NCBI RefSeq assembly: GCF_965204125.1 | Contig: NZ_OZ241968.1 | Span: 620,001-684,000, forward strand | Reading direction: 5' to 3' | From: Poriferisodalis sp965204125 | Lineage (GTDB): Bacteria; Actinomycetota; Acidimicrobiia; Acidimicrobiales; Poriferisodalaceae | Length of the DNA: 64,000 nt | Shown: one piece after another, positions 43,855 to 51,713 of the stretch | How positions within the stretch are numbered: the stretch's first letter is position 1 | How the letters are laid out: the number at the start of each line of letters is the position of its first letter | Notes under the pieces: generated by a model | The model's database searches: none | What the model was told of the DNA's origin: nothing | Seen by the model: only the letters and a program-made list of their open reading frames with translations | Position numbers and translations under genes: made by a program

Positions 43855-45027
43855 ATGAGCGGCACGATCCTCGACGATCTCAAGATCATCGATACCGACA
43901 GCCACTGGTCGGAGCCATACGACCTGTGGACGTCGCGGGCACCGGCGAAGTACCGCGACCGCGTGCCGCGCATGACCGAACGCGACGGCAAGCGCCGCTG
44001 GTGGTTCGATGACTCCATCCCGATCGGGCTGCCGATCGCCTCGTCGGTCGTCGATCCCGATGGTCAGAAGGTCACCGGCACGGTGTTCTTCGACTTCGAC
44101 AACGAGATGGTGCACCGTGCCAGCTACGACGCCGAGGCTCGGGTTGCCATGCTCGACGAGCTCGGCCTCGATGCGCAGATCATGTACCCGAACGTGGCCG
44201 GCTTCGGCAACCAGAACTTCCTGAAGTCGCCCGACGACGCCCTGCGGCTCATCTCGGTGGAGATCTACAACGACGCCCTCGCGGAGTTCCAGGAAGCCAG
44301 CGGCCAGCGGGTGTTCGGCATGGCGTTGCTGCCGTGGTGGGATCTCGACGCTGCCGTGCGCGAGATCGAGCGCTGCCACGCCAATGGCCTGCGCGGCATC
44401 GTGACCTGCTCCAATCCCGAGGAAGCCGGGTTGCCCGATATGGCGACATCGCACTGGGATCCGGTATGGCAGGTGTGCTCAGACCTCGCGATGCCGGTCA
44501 ACTTCCACATCGGCTCCTCCAAGGGGAACCTCGACTACTACGGCAAGGCGCCGTGGCCGTCGTTCGGGCCCGAGCGGAGGCTGGCGGTGGGCTCGGCGAA
44601 CCTGTTCATGGGCAACGCCCGGATTGTCGGCAACATGATCTACTCCGGCGTGCCCGAACGCTTCCCGGACGTGAAGTTCGTCTCGGTCGAGAGCGGAGTG
44701 GGCTGGCTGCCCTTCTTCCTCGAAGTGCTCGACCACCAGATGCACGAGACGGCGCCGAACGAGCTGGCCGAACTGTCGATGCTGCCCTCCGACTACTTCC
44801 GCCGCCAGTTCTACGGTTGCTTCTGGTTCGAACGCTCAACCGTCCGCCCCACCCTCGAATACGTCGGCGCCCAGTCACTCATGTTCGAGACCGACTTCCC
44901 CCACCCCACCTGCCTCTACCCCCGCGACGACCACGATCTGGTCAAAGCGCTCGAAGGAATCCCCCACGACGACGTAGAGCGAATCATGTCCCTCAACGCC
45001 GCCGAGCTCTACCGCATCAACATCTGA
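43855..45027 (+). CDS. Metal-dependent amidohydrolase (amidohydro_2, ACMSD-like)
   Basis: Protein of 390 residues of the same PF04909 family as the gene at 21070. The first barrel strand reads IIDTDSHWSEPYDLW (D-x-D-x-H in place of HxH), the third metal ligand is in PVNFHIGSSKGN, and the final Asp is in MFETDFPHPTCLYP. HYDRO/decarboxylase-type reactions on carboxylates are typical. It starts 25 bases after the selenoprotein stop and may be cotranscribed with it and with the tandem CoA-transferase. It is the last gene before the accessory island. Confidence 0.87.
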   Translation: MSGTILDDLKIIDTDSHWSEPYDLWTSRAPAKYRDRVPRMTERDGKRRWWFDDSIPIGLPIASSVVDPDGQKVTGTVFFDFDNEMVHRASYDAEARVAMLDELGLDAQIMYPNVAGFGNQNFLKSPDDALRLISVEIYNDALAEFQEASGQRVFGMALLPWWDLDAAVREIERCHANGLRGIVTCSNPEEAGLPDMATSHWDPVWQVCSDLAMPVNFHIGSSKGNLDYYGKAPWPSFGPERRLAVGSANLFMGNARIVGNMIYSGVPERFPDVKFVSVESGVGWLPFFLEVLDHQMHETAPNELAELSMLPSDYFRRQFYGCFWFERSTVRPTLEYVGAQSLMFETDFPHPTCLYPRDDHDLVKALEGIPHDDVERIMSLNAAELYRINI

Positions 45028-45102
45028 CCCAGTTCAGCCCGGTGATCGGTCGCCGTTCCGACGGCTGCTGACCCTGCTGGGCAGTCTGGGGATAGCCACC
45101 GG

Positions 45103-46131
45103 GTGACGAGGCATTCGTCGCGGAAGCGGCCCAGTTCATACGAGGCTTCCTCGCGCGTCGCGACATATCCGCCTTTACGATCGGACCCCAAGAGGGATCC
45201 CGTTCGAGCCAGAAGAGCATTCCTGTGCAGAAGGCAGCAGATCATTACTGACACGGGGGCTACCGCGCGCTACGAGATAGTCAAGACGTACCCCCAGCGC
45301 GGGCCGATGCAGCAATACCGATTGACCGCAGCCACGTCGTTCAGGTGCTTTCGCTGCGGTCAGGCCAAGACCTCGAAACTCATGACGGCCTTCCGACAAG
45401 ACTGGAACCGCCTGCTATGCAACGGGTGCTACGGGCGTCTGCTCTCGCTTCACGACATTCGCGCCGGGTCAGCTGACGATTCAGAACTTGCTGACTGTCT
45501 CGCTGACGAGCTGCTGGCGCTTGCATCTGAGGAAGAACGGCGCAGGGCCGGTCAGTTACTTCGAACCCAGATCAGCGGGATCGACCGGCTCACCGAAAGG
45601 TCCCAACGGCTGCTTGCAACTTCGGAATTCGTTGCACGACATCTCGCCAACACCACCGACCTGGACTGGTCAGCGGCTGTTGTCGGCATATGCAAGGCAG
45701 TGGAGGTCGAGCTCGTGGAGCGTTTGGTCGCACCCTTAGCGACCGAATGTCGTGGCCTCGACCTCGACGAAGACATACACGACAGGGACCTTGGGCGAGT
45801 CGCCCGGTTCTGTAGTGGGCGAACACCCACGCCGCCCGAATTGGGCACCATTCGCCACTGTCTCCAAACGGCGAGTTACTCCCAGTCGCGACAGGGCGCG
45901 AGCATTCTCCTACGCGCATTGCGCCGGACTCTGAGCCGGTGGCCCGATTCGCCATGGCTGCTCCAACCGGACGGGGCTCTCGCCGGCTTGCAGCAGGTGA
46001 CGATGCAGTACCGGAACCGTGCGGTGCATACCGACGAACTGCAAGAAGCGGACTTTGATGCCTGCTTTGACTTGGTGCTAGGTGACCGAGGCTTGATGTG
46101 GGAACTCGTGCGCGCGACCAAGCCGAGATGA
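45103..46131 (+). CDS. Zinc-ribbon plus HEPN-like protein, unknown function
   Basis: Protein of up to 342 residues that I do not recognise by name. The true start is uncertain: GTG 45103 is the farthest start in frame, ATG 45307 would give 274 residues. Counting from that ATG, Cys14/Cys17 and Cys38/Cys41 (CFRC and CNGC) make a zinc ribbon. The rest is helical, with a C-terminal RNRAVH (R236 to H241) that fits the R-x4-H motif of HEPN ribonuclease domains. HEPN proteins act in toxin-antitoxin, abortive-infection and CRISPR systems. The gene is convergent with a SEC-C putative nuclease across an 84-base gap. A defence role is an inference from domains. Confidence 0.6.
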   Translation: MTRHSSRKRPSSYEASSRVATYPPLRSDPKRDPVRARRAFLCRRQQIITDTGATARYEIVKTYPQRGPMQQYRLTAATSFRCFRCGQAKTSKLMTAFRQDWNRLLCNGCYGRLLSLHDIRAGSADDSELADCLADELLALASEEERRRAGQLLRTQISGIDRLTERSQRLLATSEFVARHLANTTDLDWSAAVVGICKAVEVELVERLVAPLATECRGLDLDEDIHDRDLGRVARFCSGRTPTPPELGTIRHCLQTASYSQSRQGASILLRALRRTLSRWPDSPWLLQPDGALAGLQQVTMQYRNRAVHTDELQEADFDACFDLVLGDRGLMWELVRATKPR

Positions 46132-46215
46132 CGAATCGACTTGACAACGGAGCATTTGACGGTCCCGGCATAAGGCAACCAAGTAGGCGGTGCGCCGGGT
46201 CGTCCAATTGAGCCC

Positions 46216-47454
46216 TCACCGCGCCGCATGGCAGTGCATGTACTTCCTGCCCGATCGGCATGGACAAGGATCGTCCTCTTGCAGGCAATCCGTAGGGCGG
46301 ATGCCGCCAGACGTGAGCATTCCATGGCGTTCGAGAACCGACCATCGCACGTCGCTGGGCAGTTGTAGCTTGGCTGCGTCGCCTTCGACCAGCACAAATG
46401 TCCGGAAGACGTGGTCACTCTCGGTGCTCATCCGTGCCAACAAGAGTGACACGCCCGGGCCGTGGAGGTCATCTAGTTCTTGATGGCGAGTAGCGGTGTA
46501 GCCGAGAGCATGGGCCGCAAATTCCTCGGTACTGCCCCAGTTGGCAGCCTGGTCAAAGAGGAACAGCAGCCGGTGATGCGATGGATGAATCTGACAAACG
46601 CCCGAAACAGCATGGCCGACGACATCTGCCTTGTGGACCCCCCGAAGCAGAGCTTGCGCAACTTCGACCCTCAGCGCGACTGGAATCGCATCGATTACCT
46701 CGATTGCACGACGCGTGGCATCTGGATCGAGTTCACCGTTTTGTCCCGCTGCTACAGCAATGTCCGAGTCGATCCAATCGTCCAGAGTGGCCATGACCTG
46801 CTCTTCCTGTGGCGAGAGGCCCGCAAGCGGCAGTGAGGGGTAACCGCCTTCCCGCCGTACCAACTCGTTGTCGGCCGCAGCGAGATGGGTGTAGCGAACC
46901 ACCTCCTTCGCCAGCTCAATCTGGCGGGTTTGAGCGTCGATGGCTCGATGCACGTAATCGATGACGCCAGAAGTCGAGCGGACGCGATCGTTGAGCGCGT
47001 ACCAATCGTCGAGGGTCATGACAATCGTCTCCGGGTCATCGCATGTGGCATCGATCCCCGATGGGCAACCTGGCATGTTGAGCAGCACGACGCCCGGCCA
47101 TTTCCGTTCGTTATCGACGGACAGCGTGAGTGAGTGGCCGCGCCGTGAGGTCAACTGAAGTTCCGGCGCCGAGGCAAGTGTGCGGCGAGTGCCACGGACT
47201 TGGTCGGTCGCCTTGCCGATTTGCTTCCGCGCCCAGGCGGTCTGACGCCCCGCATCGCGAGGCGCGTGTGGGCTTCGCGCCTTGGTCTGGAGAATCAAGC
47301 CTCGCCCCAGTGAGATAAGGAGGCCGTCCGAAACCTCGCGGCTGGATCTGCCCTTGGGCACAGTCACTGGCCCGTATACGAAGTCCGGTACGCCCAGATG
47401 GGCCGCGTACCGGCGGGCTGCTTCCTCGCTCGCTGCTCCCCAGTCTGTAGTCAT
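46216..47454 (-). CDS. Putative PD-(D/E)XK-like nuclease with C-terminal SEC-C zinc motif
   Basis: Protein of 412 residues. The C-terminal 17 residues are a SEC-C motif with Cys397, Cys399, Cys408 and His409 (CxC-x8-CH), the zinc-binding tail known from SecA and from many standalone proteins. Near the N-terminus, SDGLLISLGRGLILQTKAR has Asp43, Gln56 and Lys58, the D...QxK variant of a restriction-endonuclease-like core. The middle is helical with no clear domain. Fold assignment for the N-terminus is tentative. It is convergent with the HEPN-like gene, in a region different in composition from the catabolic neighbourhood. Confidence 0.65.
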   Translation of the reverse strand: MTTDWGAASEEAARRYAAHLGVPDFVYGPVTVPKGRSSREVSDGLLISLGRGLILQTKARSPHAPRDAGRQTAWARKQIGKATDQVRGTRRTLASAPELQLTSRRGHSLTLSVDNERKWPGVVLLNMPGCPSGIDATCDDPETIVMTLDDWYALNDRVRSTSGVIDYVHRAIDAQTRQIELAKEVVRYTHLAAADNELVRREGGYPSLPLAGLSPQEEQVMATLDDWIDSDIAVAAGQNGELDPDATRRAIEVIDAIPVALRVEVAQALLRGVHKADVVGHAVSGVCQIHPSHHRLLFLFDQAANWGSTEEFAAHALGYTATRHQELDDLHGPGVSLLLARMSTESDHVFRTFVLVEGDAAKLQLPSDVRWSVLERHGMLTSGGIRPTDCLQEDDPCPCRSGRKYMHCHAAR

Positions 47455-48100
47455 CGCGTCGCGGAGCCCGGCCGCTCAGCTAGCTGCGACATCTCTTGGC
47501 AGCAATCTGGACGTTGCTGTTCCGTCGAGCTACCGCTGGCGGCTGGGACAACCCGGACCCGAACTCTCAACCCCCATCGCGACCCTCAGTCCTGTTCATA
47601 CAATGCTCGCACGCAATTCACCCCGTTTGCCAGCTTGGCGAGCACGGGCTCGATCCAGCCGGCAGTTGCGGAGCCTCGACACAACACACGCCGATCGATG
47701 GTTTACAGGGCGCGAAGCCGGCGAAGCAATGAGTCAGGCCCATACCAGTTGGAGACACATCTCCCAGTCTGAGTGAGAAGCACCGGAATATGGCGGCTAC
47801 CAGCAGATTTCCTCGACGCCCCTCGGACGAGCGAACTCGCTCGCGATGCCGAACCGCCTGGGCTGGCCTTTCGCTGCCTATACATGGCTTCTCTTCCAGG
47901 GTCATCGACGCAAGCCGCAGGGACGAAGCCGCCCTCAGCTTCCATGCCAATGCCGAATGGCAGAAGGACGACACTCAATTCGGCATTGAATCGGGGGCAA
48001 CGCGGTCACGTCGCTGGAGTCCATCGCCGGCTGTCTGCGCTCAACCCGGTCCGACCGACGACCTGTCCGGGCCTCTCAGAGTCGCTGAGCGACCGGTTCG
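47455..48100. other. Gene-free interval in the accessory island
   Basis: About 650 bases between the SEC-C gene, which is transcribed away from it, and the RCC1-like gene, which is also transcribed away. Several short open frames exist on both strands, but none resembles a known family or has convincing start signals. No tRNA, repeat or strong hairpin was noticed. It probably holds both divergent promoters plus decayed sequence. Confidence 0.4.
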
Positions 48101-49900
48101 ATGACATGGGGGCGCCGGTGGGCTCTGACTGTACTGTCACTGTGCTTGTTGGCGGGCTGTTCCGAAGATGCCGCGGTGCCGCGGCTCGGCGAGTCGGCCA
48201 TAACTTCTGAGCGCGCAGAGGGATCTGAGCGTGGGGAGTCGCTCCGTGGTGCTGGCGGGCCGTCATCGGCTGGTGGATTCACTTCAGTTGCGGCAGGGGC
48301 AGGCCATTGGTGCGGATTACACAGCGATGGCTCGATTCGCTGCTGGGGCCACAATTATTCTGGGCAGGCGTCGCCACCCAGCGGCCAGTTCACCGCCGTC
48401 GACGCATACAGGGACGCCACGTGCGGGTTACGCACCGATGGCACTGTCGAGTGTTGGGGCCGCGACAGTCACGGCCTCAATGGCAGTGAGCCGGCTTCGC
48501 CGCCTAGCGACCTGTTCGTCTCGATTGATGTCGGCGGTGCTGTCTGCGGGGTGCGCATCGATGACACAGTCCGGTGCTGGGGTGCTGAAGCCCGGGACGA
48601 TGCGTCGCCGCCCCGCGGTGTGTTCTCTTCGGTCACTTCTGGTGGCCTCCATTGGTGTGGCCTGCGTACTGGGGGTCAAGTCGAGTGCTGGGGATCCGAG
48701 ATGTTCGGTGCCGTAGAAGCGCCTCGGGGTGAATTTTCGGCGGTGTCGGCTGGATGGCATCGAACCTGCGGATTGCGCCCGAGCGGTGCTGTCGAATGTT
48801 GGGGCCGGGACGACTACGGATACACCTCTCCGCCCAGCGGCCAGTTCGCCTCAGTCTCCGCTGGTGACAGCCATGCGTGCGGGCTGCGCACTGACAGTGC
48901 GATCCAGTGTTGGGGAGACAACGACGCGGGGCAGGCATCACCTCCCGACGGCAAGTTCACCGCAGTGTCCGCCGGAGGCGGACTCTCGTGCGGGTTGCGT
49001 ACCGGCGGTCACATCGAGTGTTGGGGCGACAACCGCGCTGGCCTGCCATCTCCGCCAAGTCGCGTCCGATTTGTCTCAATTGATGCCGGGTGGGATCACT
49101 CGTGCGGGTTGAGCACCGAAGGTGCCGTCCTGTGCTGGGGGGATGACTTCGACGGGCAGGCGTCGCCTCCGGGTGGCGAATTCGCTGCAGTCTCGGCTGG
49201 GAGTTCAAGCTCATGCGGCCTGCGCGCTGATGGTGCGGTTGAGTGCTGGGGAGATTCCCACGGGCAGGAGCGACTGCCGGGCGGCGTGTTCGCAGCAGTC
49301 TCAGTTGGTACCGCAGACTCTTGCGGCCTCCGAGCGAATGGTGCGGTTGAGTGCTGGGAGGGTGGCCCCTACCGTCACGGGCTAGAGCCGCGGCCGGGCA
49401 CCGTGTTCGCGGCGGTCTCAGCAGGGTTCTTTCATTCGTGTGGCCTGCGCGCCGACGGAACTCTTGAATGCTGGGGCACGGATACAGATGGCGGCGCGTC
49501 GCCGCCTGGCGGTGGGTTCGCCGCAGTCTCCGCTGGCGCCGATTACACGTGCGGGCTACGCGCCAGTGGCACCATCGAGTGCTGGGGCAGCAACGATCGC
49601 GGGCAGGCGTCGCCGCCTGATGGTGCGTACGTGGACGTCACGACTGGCAATTACCACGCGTGTGCGCTGCGAGCCGACGGGGCGATTCGATGCTGGGGCA
49701 GCAACGATCGCGGGCAGGCGTCGCCGCCCAGCGGCGTATTCGCATCCGTCGCTGCGGGCGGCTATCACTCGTGTGGCATACGTCGTGACGGCACTGCCCA
49801 GTGCTGGGGTTCAGACAGAAGCGGACAGGCTTCGCCTCCCAGCGACGAGCCCAGTCCCACCAACTGGGCCGAGCCAGCCGCACCTTCAACGGCCCGCTAG
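48101..49900 (+). CDS. RCC1-like beta-propeller lipoprotein with 14 repeats
   Basis: Protein of 599 residues. A signal peptide with lipobox LLAGC around residue 19 anchors it outside the membrane. After a Ser/Gly-rich spacer come 14 repeats of about 37 residues, each following the pattern F-x-x-V-S-A-G-x-x-x-x-CGLR-x-x-G-x-x-x-CWG-x(6-9)-SPP, as in RCC1/BLIP-II propellers. Fourteen units would make two seven-bladed propellers. Each unit has two Cys, suggesting one disulfide per blade. A 38-base stretch is identical in two neighbouring repeats (49580-49617 and 49691-49728), a sign of recent duplication. Ligand unknown; surface binding to protein or glycan is likely. Confidence 0.88.
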   Translation: MTWGRRWALTVLSLCLLAGCSEDAAVPRLGESAITSERAEGSERGESLRGAGGPSSAGGFTSVAAGAGHWCGLHSDGSIRCWGHNYSGQASPPSGQFTAVDAYRDATCGLRTDGTVECWGRDSHGLNGSEPASPPSDLFVSIDVGGAVCGVRIDDTVRCWGAEARDDASPPRGVFSSVTSGGLHWCGLRTGGQVECWGSEMFGAVEAPRGEFSAVSAGWHRTCGLRPSGAVECWGRDDYGYTSPPSGQFASVSAGDSHACGLRTDSAIQCWGDNDAGQASPPDGKFTAVSAGGGLSCGLRTGGHIECWGDNRAGLPSPPSRVRFVSIDAGWDHSCGLSTEGAVLCWGDDFDGQASPPGGEFAAVSAGSSSSCGLRADGAVECWGDSHGQERLPGGVFAAVSVGTADSCGLRANGAVECWEGGPYRHGLEPRPGTVFAAVSAGFFHSCGLRADGTLECWGTDTDGGASPPGGGFAAVSAGADYTCGLRASGTIECWGSNDRGQASPPDGAYVDVTTGNYHACALRADGAIRCWGSNDRGQASPPSGVFASVAAGGYHSCGIRRDGTAQCWGSDRSGQASPPSDEPSPTNWAEPAAPSTAR

Positions 49901-50111
49901 ATGTGCTGCTGACGTAGGGCGGGATCCCCCAGTGCCTGCTCAAGAGCCAAAGAGGTTCACCGCGCATTGCCGAGGACACACATTCCATCCTCAGGGCGGC
50001 ATCATGGAGCGCACCGGAACGGCTAGCCAGCGTTGACAGGGACCGATTCGACGCCCAAGAGTCCCGCACCAGACTGGAGCGGCCCACCGAGGAGAAGCAG
50101 AAGGACGCGCC

Positions 50112-50414
50112 GTGAGTGAGAGATACAACCCCATTGCCCGACTACTCGACGCGGGCACATACGGCCAGCCGATCTCGCTCAGCGAAGAAGAGACGGCCGT
50201 CATCGTCGAACACCTCGGCGGCGCGCTGGGCGTGGCAGCAGACCAGATCGAAGCCGCCTACGAACTCTGCGACGACCTGAACCGCGCGCGACAGCGCGAA
50301 GAGGAGCGGCAAAGGCGCCAAGAGGTGCAAGTAGTGCAAGAGGCGCAACAGCGAATGCGGCGGCGCCGAACCGAGCGAATGCACTCTTCCGAGTCAGAGC
50401 AGGCCTATGACTGA
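50112..50414 (+). CDS. Small hypothetical protein with charged coiled coil
   Basis: Protein of 100 residues, no family recognised. The N-terminal half (NPIARLLDAG, ISLSEEETAVIVEHLGGALG, AADQIEAAYELCDDLN) is helical; the second half is a run of Arg, Glu and Gln likely to form a coiled coil (ARQREEERQRRQEVQ). The GTG at 50112 has AAGGA six bases upstream, which supports translation. Located between the RCC1-like gene and the decayed toxin-antitoxin cluster. Confidence 0.55.
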   Translation: MSERYNPIARLLDAGTYGQPISLSEEETAVIVEHLGGALGVAADQIEAAYELCDDLNRARQREEERQRRQEVQVVQEAQQRMRRRRTERMHSSESEQAYD

Positions 50415-50466
50415 CCGATGAACATCATCAAGCCCAGCTACGAAAGAGCCGAGTGCCAAGGCCGGC

Positions 50467-50544
50467 TCATGCGGAGACGATGGCGAGTCCTTCGCGTTCG
50501 GCTGCTTCGGTGAGGCGTTGGTCCAGGCTCACAGACTGCAGGTC
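50467..50544 (-). pseudogene. 3' remnant of a PIN-domain (VapC-type) toxin gene
   Basis: On the minus strand 25 codons read DLQSVSLDQRLTEAAEREGL then AIVSA and a TGA; the frame is closed by TAG just upstream. The sequence looks like the C-terminal end of a PIN toxin, in which a last-strand Asp (SLDQRL) precedes a helix and a final beta strand. A shorter copy of the same end (AAERERLAIVSA) occurs at 51200-51238. It lies 14 bases after the HicB-like gene. Identification rests on a short stretch. Confidence 0.45.
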
Positions 50545-50558
50545 CTAGGCCGATGGGG

Positions 50559-50762
50559 TCAGGCTGTGGTTGTGTCTGCGATGTTCTCCGACACGATGAC
50601 GATCTCGGATTCTGCGCCGGCTAGGTCGGCGGCCTCTCGAATCATGGCCTCGAGTTCAGCGAGCGTGGCGGCATTGGCGAAGTAGGCGCACTCGCCGATG
50701 TCGCCCTCGGCCAGCCAGTCCTCGCTGCCATCGCCCTCTCTGACGATAACGACCTGTGCCAT
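50559..50762 (-). CDS. HicB-like/DUF1902-like small antitoxin
   Basis: Protein of 67 residues: VVIVREGDGSEDWLAEGDIG, then AYFANAATLAELEAMIREAADLAG and a C-terminal strand EIVIVSENIADTTTA. The order strand, strand, helix, strand, with a TLAELEAMIREA helix, is that of the HicB/DUF1902 fold, a partial RNase-H-like domain found in antitoxins. No HicA-like toxin is adjacent; instead the upstream gene is an unusual 96-residue protein and the downstream neighbour a PIN remnant. A truncated second copy of the C-terminus is at 51591-51653. Confidence 0.6.
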   Translation of the reverse strand: MAQVVIVREGDGSEDWLAEGDIGECAYFANAATLAELEAMIREAADLAGAESEIVIVSENIADTTTA

Positions 50763-50800
50763 GTCATGCCCTCCGTCGGGTGCGCAACCGGCTGCGAGCG

Positions 50801-51091
50801 CTAGGCGAGCGCGTGATCTGTCGGTGCGGCGGGTATGGCGTCCATGCTGTCGCGGACATCGACGACTCGCAGTCCGGAAACCGCACTCACGTCTCGAATT
50901 GCCTGCTGGATGGCATCCCAGCGAGTCGGGGCTTCGCGGTCGAACTCGACAGTGCGGTGACCGATGCTGGTATCGGTGCAACCCGCCTCGTAGAGCGTTT
51001 CGAGATTGTCGTGGTCGAACAGGTCAAGCCCATCGGTGACCAGCACAACGTGATGGACCGGGCTGCGTTCCGTCGAGAGTCGCTGCGTCAT
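50801..51091 (-). CDS. Small protein paired with the HicB-like gene
   Basis: Protein of 96 residues. The core is LETLYEAGCTDTSIGHRTVEFDREAPTRWDAIQQAIRDV (residues about 30-68, quoted in part as YEAGCTDTSIGHRTVEFDRE), followed by GLRVVDV. Similar short proteins with an EAGC-D and FDREAP pattern occur next to mobile or toxin-antitoxin genes, but I know no assigned function. The ATG at 51091 is preferred; it ends 38 bases before the HicB-like gene, so they form a two-gene unit. Confidence 0.5.
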   Translation of the reverse strand: MTQRLSTERSPVHHVVLVTDGLDLFDHDNLETLYEAGCTDTSIGHRTVEFDREAPTRWDAIQQAIRDVSAVSGLRVVDVRDSMDAIPAAPTDHALA

Positions 51092-51199
51092 GGCCCCTCG
51101 CCGATTCTCTGGCACCGCCGGATGCGCTCTCGCGCCTTACGCGCCTCATTGGCACCGCTTCGAGGCGCGCCGAGCACCGACACAACGCAGCCAGATTAC

Positions 51200-51238
51200 C
51201 TACGCGGAGACGATGGCGAGTCTTTCGCGTTCGGCGGC
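51200..51238 (-). pseudogene. Second 3' remnant of the same PIN-type toxin end
   Basis: Thirteen codons reading AAERERLAIVSA and TAG on the minus strand. At DNA level a stretch of about 35 bases is almost identical to 50471-50505, so one is a copy of the other. Nothing upstream in frame continues the protein. Confidence 0.4.
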
Positions 51239-51347
51239 TACCGCACCACGTCGGCGCTGCGCGCTGAGTCTGTACCGTGAGCGGCAGATCAGTCGTCGTC
51301 TTCGATGTCTGAGGGACCTCTGAGCCTGAGTGGCCTATATTGAGCGT

Positions 51348-51441
51348 GCCCCCGGTGCTATTCCGGTGGGAAGACGTAAGTCCCGGAGTGCCAGGCCGAG
51401 GACTTGCCGCAAGGCAAGTCGACTAGGACGGGAGCCGGGGC
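51348..51441 (+). ncRNA. Candidate structured RNA: closing stem with two GNRA-capped hairpins
   Basis: A closing stem pairs GCCCC-GG (51348-51355, one bulged C) with CCGGGGC (51435-51441). Inside are two hairpins: one reaching a GAC-GTAA-GUC cap (51373-51382), the other GACTTGCC-GCAA-GGCAAGTC (51401-51420), a perfect eight-pair stem. GUAA and GCAA are GNRA tetraloops. A TATATT sits nine bases upstream (51337-51342) and could be a -10 element. I know no RNA family with this layout; strand and expression are unproven. Confidence 0.35.
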
Positions 51442-51590
51442 TTTCGCATGTCTGGTCAGCCGTTGGTCACTTCGATGATCCCCGCGGCAGCGAGTCGATC
51501 GAGCTCTACGGCGTGCCGCTTCACGGAACATCGGGCGAAAGTACAAAGGCGGGCCGCCCCAACACGAGCCGTTTTCAAGGACCGGCGGGA

Positions 51591-51653
51591 TCAGGCTGTG
51601 ACCGTGTCGGCGACGGCCTCCGACATGATGACGATCTCGGGCTCCTCGCCGGC
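51591..51653 (-). pseudogene. Truncated copy of the HicB-like antitoxin C-terminus
   Basis: The minus strand reads AGEEPEIVIMSEAVADTVTA then TGA, aligning with AGAESEIVIVSENIADTTTA at the end of the gene at 50559-50762 (14 of 20 residues identical). No start codon or homologous N-terminus precedes it. The fragment supports an ancestral duplication of the toxin-antitoxin cassette followed by decay. Confidence 0.6.
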
Positions 51654-51677
51654 CCAACGCGCGGGCACACTGATCGG

Positions 51678-51705
51678 GTATATATCCATTTGGCAATGTA
51701 TATAC
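51678..51705. promoter_or_regulatory. Palindromic operator/promoter of vapBC
   Basis: GTATATA (51678-51684) and TATATAC (51699-51705) are perfect inverted arms separated by 14 bases and end nine bases before the vapB ATG. AT-rich palindromes at this place are typical sites for autorepression by a VapB-VapC complex, and TATA-like arms can double as the -10 element of a nearly leaderless transcript. Sequence is seen; binding is inferred. Confidence 0.6.
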
Positions 51706-51713
51706 TCCGAGTC

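Larger units (their letters stand above)
51092..51713. other. Gene-poor interval with decayed toxin-antitoxin fragments and a folded RNA candidate
   Basis: About 620 bases between the minus-strand pair and VapBC. It contains a PIN toxin 3' remnant (51200-51238), a hairpin-rich block (51348-51441), a truncated copy of the HicB-like gene end (51591-51653) and the VapBC operator (51678-51705). No intact gene is supported. Confidence 0.5.

Noticed and set aside
48300..49850. CRISPR-like periodic repeat
   Set aside because: The periodicity is 111 bases and in frame with the RCC1-like protein repeats; units diverge like protein repeats and there are no spacers.
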